NCBI GenBank assembly: GCA_947628675.1
Contig: CANRAR010000004.1
Span: forward strand, 62,001 to 126,000
Origin: an uncultured Clostridia bacterium
GTDB lineage: Bacteria > Bacillota > Clostridia > Christensenellales > Borkfalkiaceae
DNA length: 64,000 bases
Reading direction: 5' to 3'
In this document: positions 31,657 through 39,898 of the stretch, in pieces
How the letters are laid out: every line of letters begins with the position of its first letter
Position numbering within the stretch: position 1 is the stretch's first letter
Position numbers and translations under genes: made by a program
Notes under the pieces: model-generated
Told to the model about the DNA's origin: nothing
Database searches by the model: none
What the model saw: the letters and a program-made list of their open reading frames with translations, nothing else

Positions 31657-31997
31657 AGCGCCATCCTGACGCCCGCGGCGAGCATGAGGACGCCGAAGAG
31701 GATGTTTAAGGCGCGCACCGAGAGGCGGGGCAAAAGGCGGGCGCCCAAAAATCCGCCTACGGTCACCCCGAGCGCGACGGGGACGAGCACTGCGGCGGGC
31801 ACAAAGCCGCCGACGGCGTACACGATGCCGCTTGCAAGCGACGTGGGCAGAATGACGGCGATCGCCGTTGCGTGTGCCTGCCGCGTTTCAAGCCCCGCGC
31901 GCTCCAAGAGGGGGACGGCGAGCATCCCGCCTCCGCCGCCGAAGAGGCCGTTCGCCGCCCCCACGGCGCCGCCGCCCGCAAAATACCGCCATCTCAT
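31653..31997 (-). CDS. Half-size TauE/SafE (TSUP) permease subunit, partner
   Basis: The start is placed at ATG 31997 (MRWRYFAGGGAVGAANG), after GGTGTGCGGGGG; the frame extends to 32093 with a basic, unlikely N-terminus. The 114-residue product repeats the TSUP motif (GAANGLFGGGGGMLAVPLL, QAHATAIAVILPTSLASG) and has four hydrophobic segments. It is upstream of and coupled to the other half. The substrate is unknown. Confidence 0.8.
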   Translation of the reverse strand: MRWRYFAGGGAVGAANGLFGGGGGMLAVPLLERAGLETRQAHATAIAVILPTSLASGIVYAVGGFVPAAVLVPVALGVTVGGFLGARLLPRLSVRALNILFGVLMLAAGVRMAL

Positions 31998-32103
31998 CCC
32001 CCGCACACCTTCCTCCCGCCGCGCTTTTCGCGCGGGCTTACGAAAAGTTTGCGTAAAAGCAAAAAAAATTTCCCGTTTTTTGCGCGATTTCATGCGGAAA
32101 TGC

Positions 32104-32132
32104 TTGCGTCAAAATGCGATTTATATTAAAAT
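32104..32132 (+). promoter_or_regulatory. Candidate promoter of the large surface protein
   Basis: TTGCGT (32104-32109), a 17-bp spacer and TAAAAT (32127-32132), with transcription starting about 60 bases before the gene. Confidence 0.5.
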
Positions 32133-32198
32133 AGTGTCGTATTGCAAAAATCCCGGAGTGCGCGCCCCGTTGCGCGACCCGTCAAAAAGGAACTGTCT

Positions 32199-35100
32199 AT
32201 GGCAAGAATCATCACGAAAGGAAAACGGAAGCGCTTCATCGCGGTCACTGCGGTCGCCCTCTCCGTAACCCTCTCTCTCGGCGTATTCGCCGCGTGCGGG
32301 GAGACCGAGACCCCTGAAGAAGAGGAACCCGTCGTTTCCACGCCCACCGATACGCAGACGATCAAGAACGGCAATTTTGAATTCTTCTCGGAGATGACGG
32401 AGGATGACCTCGCGGCGCGCCGCAACCTCATCCACTCGCCCAACAGCTGGACGATCACGACCGTCTCCCCCGCTTCCGATACCAAGTCGGGCATCATCGA
32501 CACCGACAAGGAGTGGAACTATATCGCCAAGTCCGGAAGCGAACTTACGAGCATCGACGACGCGTACAACCGCTGGAACGACGAAGCGGTGACTGCCTAC
32601 GACCGCCTCAAATTCCTCGACGAATTCAGCACCCAGATCGGCGAACTCGAAGCGGGCTCCGAGCAGAGGACGTTCTTCGACGCATACCGCACGGGCGGCT
32701 CGGACATCTACTCCGTGGACTACGAGGACGTGAAAGACCTCAGCAACGACTTCCAGGGCGGCGTCGATCTCCATGAAGGCGTCAAGGACGGCGATACCCA
32801 CGTTCTCATGCTCCACAACTACGAGAACTCCGACAGCGTACTCGGCACCGCGACGTATGCGACTTCCTCCACCACCATCACCTTGAAGGGCGGCACGGCG
32901 GCCGAGGTCTCCGTTTGGGTGCGCACGGACAAGCTCACCCACTACTACGAGGACGACGACGCGACAAAGACGAAAGTGGAAAAGGACGGCGGCGCGTACA
33001 TCGCCGTCACCAACACCGTGGGCGGAAACAGTTCGAGCCCGCAGTTCGTCATCAAGAACATCAACACCAAGAGCGCGTGGGAAAAATACACGGTGTACAT
33101 CCGCGCCAACACCTACGCGACGACGACCTACCGCCTCGTTTTGGGGCTCGGGCGCAACACCTCCTCGGATAACCGCCTCGAAGGCGTGAACGGCTATGCC
33201 TTCTTTGACGACATCGAGGCAAAGACCATCACCGCCACCGACTACGAGGCGACGACGGCGGGCTTTGACCCCGCAGTGACGGCCACCCTCAACTCCGATG
33301 CAAAGGGACGCACGAAGGACGCGACCGCACTTGCCGCCGACACCAGCATCACTTACGACCGCCGGTTTGCCTTTGACCTTGCCGCCGCCGAAGATTTTAC
33401 CGAACTCGACGTAAGCGGCGCGCAGATCACGACCACGAAGGAGACGGAGGGATCGCTCACCAAGGATTCCAACGACATCGTGCCCGACAACAGCAAGGAC
33501 CCCGCCGCGATCGCGGCCAAGAAGCAGAGCATCGCCGCGGCGACGACGTACAGCGGACTTGAAGACATGGTAGCGGGAAACGGTTACCTTGAAACCATCT
33601 TTGAAAACGACTTCGAGGACAAGTTCCCCTTCGGAGACGAGAAAACGGAGAAGAACGACGTCGGCATTGTCATGCTCCTCTCCACCAACGGCGCGGCGTA
33701 CACCGCAACGTTGCCCGAAATGAGCCTCGGACAGGACGGATATCAGCTCATCTCCTTCTTCGTAAAGACGAGCAAAATTCAAACGGGCAAGACGGGCGCC
33801 TCCATCACCCTCGTGGAGGGCGAGAACAAGACGACCATCTCCGCGTTCGACTCGACGACGGTTGCGACCGTTGACCTCGACAAGGACAATAAGGACATAT
33901 ACAACGGCTGGGTGCAATGCTTCTTCATCGTGAAGAACGAGACGGAGGACACGGAAGAAAAGACCTTCCACCTCGAACTCAACTACGGCCCCACCTCCAT
34001 CGTCGGCTCCAAGGTGAGCGACTACGCGGACGGCTATGCTGCGTTTGCGGGCTTCCAGACGATGGAACTTTCCAAGACGCAGGCGAACTACGCCTCGACG
34101 GGCACCTACGCGAAGAGCGTTTCGCTCACCGAGACCGTAAAGGACACGACGAAGTTCGACGACGTTGCCAACTCGTTTGACATCAAGGAAGAACTCTCCG
34201 CGCCCGCCAACTTCCGCGGCGTCTCCTCGAGCAAGGAAGAAAATGCGACCGCCGACATCGTGACGGGGCTTCTCAACAAGGAATATAAAGCAACGTATGC
34301 CGCGGCAGAAAGCGGCACCGGCCTTAAATCCCTCGTCGATTTCGGGGAGACTTTGAAAGGCACGAGCGGCGATTGGTGGGACGGCCTCTTCGGCGATTCG
34401 AGAAGGACGGCGCGCGTGGCGACGCAGCCCCTCGTCATCTACAACAAGAGCGCGGACGCAACCGCGCCTGCCTACGGGTACACACTCCGCACGTTCAGCA
34501 GCACCATCTCCGCGAACTCCTCGCAGCGCATTTCGCTCCGCCTCAAAGTTTCCGCAGGGCTCCACGCGTACGTCTTCCTCTATGACCTCTCCGAACCCAA
34601 GACGGGGCTCACGAACAGTTTTGCCCCCTCCGTGCCCGGCGTCACCTATTGGTACGACGACGAGGGCAACATCGTAAAGGGCGATCCGACGGCGGACGAA
34701 TTCAACAAGAAGACGGACATCCTCTACTACTTGCAGGACAACGGCCTGTATACCAAGGCGGGCGAGACGAACGGCACCTACTATGCCAACCTCTGGAATT
34801 TTGACACCGACGACAAGGGCAACCTTGTGACGGGCGGCGAGAAATCGCAGATCGTGTTCTACCGCAACGAGAACGACAATGCGGATACGAAGTACTACGC
34901 CTACCGCGACGGCAAGGCGGGCAACTACACCTACTCGCAACCCGTTGAGAACCTGCCCAAAGACATTGCGCGATACGACTATACCGCCGCAGACGCCTTT
35001 GCGAATTACACCTCCGTCATTGAAATTACAGGCGCCGCAAAGACCGCGACGACGTGGGTGGAGGCTTGCTTCTACGTGCGCACGGGCAGTGACGCCAAGA

Positions 35101-35834
35101 CGTACGGCCTCGCCGTTTGGGCGGGCGATCCGAGGGAGGGCGCGCAGTACGGCACCATCCCCGCAGACGGCTACCTCTTTGTGGACAGCTACAAGAACGC
35201 GAGCGCTTCGAACTTCGAGGCCATCCGCGACGAGCGCGTGAGCGCCCTTCTCGAAAATGAAGAGAACCGCGCCACCGACCCCGCCGACCCGACCAAGAAA
35301 CTCGAGGATAAACTCAACAGCAACTATGCACTGTATTCGACCTACACCTTCTACGATTCCGACCGCTACGTGCGCTATGACAAGTCGCAGGATACGGATA
35401 ACATCGGAAGCCCGTGGATCGACTACGTGCAGTCCTCCTATGAAGAGGGCATCGCATGGCTCCGCTTCGATACGTTGAATGCGGATACGGGCGTCATGGG
35501 CTCGGAGGTGTTCCTCGACTACTCCGTCTCCGAAGTTTCCGTCGCCGAACACGTGTACGACACGGATGAGGAGCCCGAAGAAGAGGAGGAAGATACGACC
35601 GACTCGAGCGGCACCAACATCTGGCTCATCCTCTCCTCCTCCCTGCTCGCCATCGTGCTCATCTTCGCCATCGTCGCCATCATCGTGCGCAAACTCTATA
35701 AGAAGCACACGCGCGGCAAAATCAAGGTGGTGAAGGATAAACCCGCCAAGAAGCACAAGAAGGCGTCGGGCGCAGAAGAGCCCGCTCCGACCAAGGATAC
35801 GCCGAAGGACGATAACGATCCTTACAACGAATAA
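32199..35834 (+). CDS. Large (1211-residue) cell-surface lipoprotein with C-terminal membrane anchor
   Basis: The start is ATG 32199 with AAAAAGGA upstream. Residues 1-35 form a basic signal peptide ending in the lipobox VFAACG. An acidic, Thr/Asp/Ala-rich exterior of about 1100 residues follows. It contains several carbohydrate-binding-like jelly-roll stretches (IKNGNFEFFSEM near the start, HVLMLHNYENSDS, SAWEKYTVYIRANTY, YLFVDSYKNASASNFEAI). Residues 1145-1170 are a transmembrane helix (IWLILSSSLLAIVLIFAIVA), then a Lys-rich cytosolic tail. It is monocistronic. I do not recognise a named family; polysaccharide or surface binding is a guess from the beta-rich modules. Confidence 0.85.
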   Translation: MARIITKGKRKRFIAVTAVALSVTLSLGVFAACGETETPEEEEPVVSTPTDTQTIKNGNFEFFSEMTEDDLAARRNLIHSPNSWTITTVSPASDTKSGIIDTDKEWNYIAKSGSELTSIDDAYNRWNDEAVTAYDRLKFLDEFSTQIGELEAGSEQRTFFDAYRTGGSDIYSVDYEDVKDLSNDFQGGVDLHEGVKDGDTHVLMLHNYENSDSVLGTATYATSSTTITLKGGTAAEVSVWVRTDKLTHYYEDDDATKTKVEKDGGAYIAVTNTVGGNSSSPQFVIKNINTKSAWEKYTVYIRANTYATTTYRLVLGLGRNTSSDNRLEGVNGYAFFDDIEAKTITATDYEATTAGFDPAVTATLNSDAKGRTKDATALAADTSITYDRRFAFDLAAAEDFTELDVSGAQITTTKETEGSLTKDSNDIVPDNSKDPAAIAAKKQSIAAATTYSGLEDMVAGNGYLETIFENDFEDKFPFGDEKTEKNDVGIVMLLSTNGAAYTATLPEMSLGQDGYQLISFFVKTSKIQTGKTGASITLVEGENKTTISAFDSTTVATVDLDKDNKDIYNGWVQCFFIVKNETEDTEEKTFHLELNYGPTSIVGSKVSDYADGYAAFAGFQTMELSKTQANYASTGTYAKSVSLTETVKDTTKFDDVANSFDIKEELSAPANFRGVSSSKEENATADIVTGLLNKEYKATYAAAESGTGLKSLVDFGETLKGTSGDWWDGLFGDSRRTARVATQPLVIYNKSADATAPAYGYTLRTFSSTISANSSQRISLRLKVSAGLHAYVFLYDLSEPKTGLTNSFAPSVPGVTYWYDDEGNIVKGDPTADEFNKKTDILYYLQDNGLYTKAGETNGTYYANLWNFDTDDKGNLVTGGEKSQIVFYRNENDNADTKYYAYRDGKAGNYTYSQPVENLPKDIARYDYTAADAFANYTSVIEITGAAKTATTWVEACFYVRTGSDAKTYGLAVWAGDPREGAQYGTIPADGYLFVDSYKNASASNFEAIRDERVSALLENEENRATDPADPTKKLEDKLNSNYALYSTYTFYDSDRYVRYDKSQDTDNIGSPWIDYVQSSYEEGIAWLRFDTLNADTGVMGSEVFLDYSVSEVSVAEHVYDTDEEPEEEEEDTTDSSGTNIWLILSSSLLAIVLIFAIVAIIVRKLYKKHTRGKIKVVKDKPAKKHKKASGAEEPAPTKDTPKDDNDPYNE

Positions 35835-35841
35835 GCAGATG

Positions 35842-35872
35842 GCAGCCTCCCGATTCGGGAGGCTGCTTTTTT
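35842..35872 (+). terminator. Terminator of the large surface protein gene
   Basis: GCAGCCTCCC-GATTC-GGGAGGCTGC followed by TTTTTT, nine bases after the stop. Confidence 0.95.
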
Positions 35873-35971
35873 ATGGTTGGGGGTGTTTATTTTTTATTTT
35901 ATTTTTTTATTTATTTGAATGGGTTATTTTTTGTTAATTGAGATGATTTATTTGTTTTTTTGAGGGGATCT

Positions 35972-36016
35972 TTTTTTGGGGGGCGCTCCCTTTTTCTTTT
36001 TTGGGGGGCGCTCCCC
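35972..36016. repeat. Tandem hairpin repeat in a T/G-rich gap
   Basis: TTTTTTGGGGGGCGCTCCC occurs twice in 45 bases. Each copy can fold on GGGGGCGCTCCCC. It lies in a 300-base gene-free gap (35873-36188) that is strongly T-rich to the left and holds a family-2-like fragment (GGGCGGACTTCGTT) near 36029. Confidence 0.6.
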
Positions 36017-36128
36017 TTAGTGTTTGGTGGGCGGACTTCGTTGAGGAGGAACTTCGCCCGCCCTGTGCCGACGGGCGCACGGAACGGCAGACACGCTTGA
36101 AACGCGGAGAGCGCGCATCTTTCACGGC

Positions 36129-36158
36129 AAAAAAATTGCCCCGTAAAACGCGGGGGCG
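36129..36158 (-). terminator. Terminator of the serS-exonuclease-methyltransferase operon
   Basis: Minus-strand GCCCCCGCG...CGGGGCAA followed by TTTTTTT, 31 bases after the stop at 36189. Confidence 0.75.
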
Positions 36159-36188
36159 AGAATTTACAATGATTTTGTGGCGGAATTT

Positions 36189-37481
36189 TTATTGTTCTTT
36201 GACGAGGCGGAGACCCTTGGGGAGATGGTTTTTGACGGTGCCGCCGACGCTCTTGCCGAGCCCGAGGGGGAACCCCTCCACGCACACGGCGCACCAACCG
36301 TTTGCGCAGTCTCTTTGCAGCGTCTCGCCGCGGAGGTATTTTTTCGCCTCCTCGCGGGTGAGGGCGAGTTTGCGGTTTGCCCTTTCGCCGAACGCCATCA
36401 GAAGGGCGTGGGCGGGCTTGAAAAGTTTGCCGTCCCACGTGCCGAGTTCGACGCCGAGGCGCAGGACGCTCACCCCCGAAAGGTCGGGCATCCCCGCGGG
36501 CACGAGGTACATTCTGCCGTCCGCGAGGGTCGTGATGCCGCCTGCGGGGGGCTCCGCAAAGAAGTCCTCGGCAAAGATACGGAAGGCGCGCTCGGCTTGC
36601 GTATTTTTTTGCACGGGGAAGGGCTTTTGGGGTAGCGTTTCGCCGTTTTTACGTTGGAGCAAAGCGCAGAAGTGCCCTTCGCCGCGGAAGGTGTGGGGGT
36701 AGAGTTTACGCGCCTCGACGAGGGAAAATTCGGGGTGGCGGGAGAGGAAATCTTCGACTTGCCACTCGTCCTCCTCCTCGGAAAACGTGCAGGTGGAGTA
36801 GACGAGATGCCCACCGCCTGCGACCGTGCCTGCCGCGTCGCCCAAAATGGCGCGCTGCCGCGCGGCGCACATTTTTACGTTCTCCGCGCTCCACTCGGGA
36901 ATGGCGCTCTGCTCCTTTTTGAACATCCCCTCGCCCGAGCAAGGGGCATCGACGAGGACAAGGTCGAAGTAGGCGGGAAAGCGCGCGGCGAGTTTTTCGG
37001 GCGGGGCGCTTATTACGGCGCAGTTCTTTATGCCCATGCGCTCGACGTTCTGCGAGAGAATTTTCGCGCGGGCGTAGTTCACTTCATTGGCGATGAGCAC
37101 CCCCTCCCCCGCCATCTCTTGGGCGAGATGCGTCGTCTTACCGCCGGGCGCGGCGCAGAGGTCGAGCACACGCTGCTTTTTGCACTTCGCCGCCATGCTC
37201 CCCACTTGCATCGCCGAGGGCTCCTGCAAGTAATAGAGCCCCGCGAAGTGGTAGGGATCTGCGCCGGGCTTTTCCTCGCCGATGTAAAAACAGGCGGGGT
37301 CGCCCCCGACGTTTTCCCCGAGGGGGAAGGGCGCGCGGCGGGCAAATTCCTCCGCGGAAATTTTCAGCGTGTTGACGCGGAGGCCTTTATAGGGCGGAGT
37401 TTCGTAAGATGCCAAAAAGGCGGGGAAATTTTCTCCCAGCCTTTTTCTCATCCGATCCAAAAATGCCTGCGGCAAATTCAT
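36189..37481 (-). CDS. rsmF: RsmF/RsmB-like 16S rRNA (cytosine-C5) methyltransferase
   Basis: The start is ATG 37481 (MNLPQAFLDRMRKRLG), overlapping the upstream stop as ATGA. The 430-residue product has the NOL1/NOP2/Sun core: YYLQEPSAMQVGSMA, the SAM site VLDLCAAPGGKTTHLAQ, LVDAPCSGEGMFKK with the PC cysteine, and VYSTCTFSEEEDEWQV with the catalytic TC cysteine. The C-terminal part (about 300-430) is the RsmF-type PUA-like extension. It modifies 16S rRNA in ribosome maturation. The exact target base is inferred from family only. Confidence 0.9.
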   Translation of the reverse strand: MNLPQAFLDRMRKRLGENFPAFLASYETPPYKGLRVNTLKISAEEFARRAPFPLGENVGGDPACFYIGEEKPGADPYHFAGLYYLQEPSAMQVGSMAAKCKKQRVLDLCAAPGGKTTHLAQEMAGEGVLIANEVNYARAKILSQNVERMGIKNCAVISAPPEKLAARFPAYFDLVLVDAPCSGEGMFKKEQSAIPEWSAENVKMCAARQRAILGDAAGTVAGGGHLVYSTCTFSEEEDEWQVEDFLSRHPEFSLVEARKLYPHTFRGEGHFCALLQRKNGETLPQKPFPVQKNTQAERAFRIFAEDFFAEPPAGGITTLADGRMYLVPAGMPDLSGVSVLRLGVELGTWDGKLFKPAHALLMAFGERANRKLALTREEAKKYLRGETLQRDCANGWCAVCVEGFPLGLGKSVGGTVKNHLPKGLRLVKEQ

Positions 37482-38434
37482 ACCGTTCCGAGCGCCTCCA
37501 CGCACTCATCCAAGGGGACGAACGCCGCGCCGCCCGCTACGGCGTTTTCGTAGCGCACCCCGCCCTCGTCGCGCGCGATGTACACGTTGCACTCCGCGGG
37601 GTGGGAGGTGTATTTCCCGCCCGAGGCGAAGATGGCCTGCACGAGTTTCACGGAGATCTCCACGTCGTCCTCCACGTCCTTTGCAAAGCAGAACGTCTTG
37701 CCCTCGAGGGCGCCGCCCTTCTTGCGGCGGTGCATATATTTGTTGACGACGCGGTAGAACTGCTCGTGTGCGCGGTGGTGCGCCTCGCGCTGTTCCTCCC
37801 GCTCGGCGATGAAATTTTTGAGCCCGATGGAATAGGGCTGGCGGATCTGATAGTTGTCGATGCGACCCGCGCGGATGCGGTACTTTTCGATGAGCCCCGC
37901 AAGGTTCACGCCCTCGCGCTTGCACAGCGCTTCGCACACGCGCATGGTGGCGTAGGCGTCGTCCACGGCGCGGTGGGGAACGAACTCCACGCCGAGCGCC
38001 TCCGCCATGGCGCCCAGCCCCAACTGCTGGCCGAACTTCTTCTCGGTGTTCATCCAAAAGAACTGCGTATCGTGCCAATCGAAACGGAAGGACGGGAGTT
38101 TGTAGCGCTTAGTCTCCAAATTGAGGTAGTTGACGTCGTTGAGGGTGGCATGGCCTAAAACGACGGCGTCCTTATCCTCGAGGAGCGCCTTGATGCGCCT
38201 GTATGCGGCGGGGAAGGGCGGATATTTTTTGAAATCTTCGTACTCGTAGGGAAGCACGATGCCCTCGCCGCCCTTTCTGTCGGTGAGGTGGAACTTGCCC
38301 TTGGGGTTCATGAGAATGTCCTCGCGGACGAGAAGATTGAAGTTCTCGTCGGTGACGACGTACCCGAAGGCACATATTTTGGCGACGCTCTTAAAGACGC
38401 AGGCGCACTCGATATCGAAAAAAACGTGCTTCAC
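37478..38434 (-). CDS. DnaQ-like 3'-5' exonuclease with C-terminal BRCT-like domain
   Basis: The start is GTG 38434, overlapping the serS stop (GTGA). The 318-residue product has the DEDDh motifs: FFDIECA (Exo I), LGHATLNDVNYLNLE (Exo II) and HRAVDDAYATMRVCEAL (Exo III). Residues 245-318 (LEGKTFCFAKDVEDD, GGKYTSHPAECNVYIAR) look like a BRCT fold, as found fused to some Firmicutes exonucleases. It should trim nucleic acid 3' ends. It lies between serS and rsmF in one operon. Confidence 0.83.
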   Translation of the reverse strand: MKHVFFDIECACVFKSVAKICAFGYVVTDENFNLLVREDILMNPKGKFHLTDRKGGEGIVLPYEYEDFKKYPPFPAAYRRIKALLEDKDAVVLGHATLNDVNYLNLETKRYKLPSFRFDWHDTQFFWMNTEKKFGQQLGLGAMAEALGVEFVPHRAVDDAYATMRVCEALCKREGVNLAGLIEKYRIRAGRIDNYQIRQPYSIGLKNFIAEREEQREAHHRAHEQFYRVVNKYMHRRKKGGALEGKTFCFAKDVEDDVEISVKLVQAIFASGGKYTSHPAECNVYIARDEGGVRYENAVAGGAAFVPLDECVEALGTV

Positions 38435-39714
38435 TTGACTACGATCTTGCTTTGCCCGCCCATGTAGGGACGGAGGACTTCGGGGATCTCCACGCTGCCG
38501 TCGGCCAATAGGTGGTTCTCGAGGAACGCGATGAGCATACGCGGGGGCGCGACGACGGTGTTGTTGAGGGTGTGTGCATAGACGCTGCCCTTCTCCGTCT
38601 TGTAGCGGATGTTGAGGCGGCGCGCCTGTGCATCGGTGAGGTTGGAGCACGACCCCACTTCAAAATATTTCTTCTGGCGGGGAGACCATGCCTCCACATC
38701 GCAACTGCGGTATTTGAGGTCGGCGAGATCCCCCGAGCAGCATTCGAGTTGGCGCACGGGAATGCCCATGGAGACGAAGAGTTCCACGGTGTAGTTCCAC
38801 ATCTTCTCGTACCAACTCTCGCTCTCCTCGGGCTTGCAGATGACGATCATCTCCTGCTTCTCGAACTGGTGGATGCGGTAGATGCCGCGCTCCTCGATGC
38901 CGTGCGCGCCCTTCTCCTTGCGGAAGCAGGGGGAATAACTCGTGAGGGTCAAAGGCAATTGCTTTTCGTCGAGGGTCTGCCCCATAAAGCGCCCGATCAT
39001 GGAGTGCTCGGAGGTGCCGATGAGATACAGATCTTCGCCCTCGATCTTGTACATCATGCCGTCCATCTCCTCGAAGGACATGACGCCCGAGACGACATCC
39101 GAGCGGATCATGAAGGGCGGGATGCAGTAGGTGAAGCCCTTATTGATCATGAAATCGCGGGCGTAAGCGAGGACGGCGGAGTGCAGCCGCGCGACGTCGC
39201 CCGTCAAATAGTAGAAGCCCTGCCCGCTCGTGCGGCGGGCGCTGTCGATGTCGATGCCCGCAAGTTTTTCCAAAATATCGAGGTGGTAGGGAATTTCGAA
39301 GTCGGGCACCTTGGGCTCCAAAAAGCGCTTGCGCTCGACGTTCTCGCTGTCGTCTCTGCCTATGGGGCAATCTTTGGAGATGATGTTGGGAATGCGCATC
39401 ATCACGGCTTTGAGTTTTTCCGAGACCTCGTTTGTCTCCGCCTCGATGGCCGCAAGGCGGTCGGCATTGGCGGTGACCTGCGCGCGGACGGCGTTCGCCT
39501 CCTCGGTCTTCTTCTCCTTCATGAGCGCGCCGATCTGCTTGGAAAGGGTGTTGCGCGCGGCGCGAAGGGTATCCCCCTCCTGTTGCAGGGCGCGGCGGCG
39601 GCTGTCGAGCGCGAGCGCCTCGTCCACGAGGGGAAGTTTGTGATCCTGAAATTTTTTACGGATGTTTTCGCGCACGAGTTCTGGCTCGTTGCGAAGAAGT
39701 GCGATGTCGATCAT
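38431..39714 (-). CDS. serS: Serine--tRNA ligase
   Basis: The start is ATG 39714 (MIDIALLRNEPELVRENI), the usual SerRS beginning, with AAGGAG upstream. The 427-residue product has the N-terminal coiled-coil arm (residues 25-105), motif 2 (CFRKEKGAHGIEERGIYR) and motif 3 (TVVAPPRMLIAFLENH), and the SNLTDAQARRLNIRY region. It charges tRNA-Ser and tRNA-Sec. It is the first gene of an operon with the exonuclease and the rRNA methyltransferase. No T-box was seen; the leader is only about 20 bases. Confidence 0.97.
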   Translation of the reverse strand: MIDIALLRNEPELVRENIRKKFQDHKLPLVDEALALDSRRRALQQEGDTLRAARNTLSKQIGALMKEKKTEEANAVRAQVTANADRLAAIEAETNEVSEKLKAVMMRIPNIISKDCPIGRDDSENVERKRFLEPKVPDFEIPYHLDILEKLAGIDIDSARRTSGQGFYYLTGDVARLHSAVLAYARDFMINKGFTYCIPPFMIRSDVVSGVMSFEEMDGMMYKIEGEDLYLIGTSEHSMIGRFMGQTLDEKQLPLTLTSYSPCFRKEKGAHGIEERGIYRIHQFEKQEMIVICKPEESESWYEKMWNYTVELFVSMGIPVRQLECCSGDLADLKYRSCDVEAWSPRQKKYFEVGSCSNLTDAQARRLNIRYKTEKGSVYAHTLNNTVVAPPRMLIAFLENHLLADGSVEIPEVLRPYMGGQSKIVVK

Positions 39715-39741
39715 TTCCCGTTTCTCCTTGTTGTCCCTCCA

Positions 39742-39770
39742 ATTATACACTATTTTGCAAAGAAAGGCAA
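39742..39770 (-). promoter_or_regulatory. Promoter of serS operon
   Basis: Minus-strand TTGCCT (39770-39765), a 17-bp spacer and TATAAT (39747-39742). Confidence 0.8.
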
Positions 39771-39832
39771 CGCTTTCCCTCGACGTTTGGCGCGATGGCC
39801 GCAAAAAATTCTCGTTTCGGCAAAAGAACCTT

Positions 39833-39861
39833 TTGACAATTCGCGCACGGGCGTGTATAAT
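39833..39861 (+). promoter_or_regulatory. Consensus promoter of the P-type ATPase gene
   Basis: TTGACA (39833-39838), a 17-bp spacer and TATAAT (39856-39861). This is an exact sigma-A consensus, divergent from the serS promoter. Confidence 0.93.
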
Positions 39862-39898
39862 GTATTTGTCGGCGCGCGTACGCGCGCGGAGGAGAGCA

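Noticed and set aside
32121..35756. A 1211-codon open frame on the minus strand opposite the large surface protein
   Set aside because: It is antisense to a gene with signal peptide, ribosome site, promoter and terminator. Its Val/Arg/His-rich product is what the complementary strand of GC-rich coding DNA gives, and it lacks a start context.
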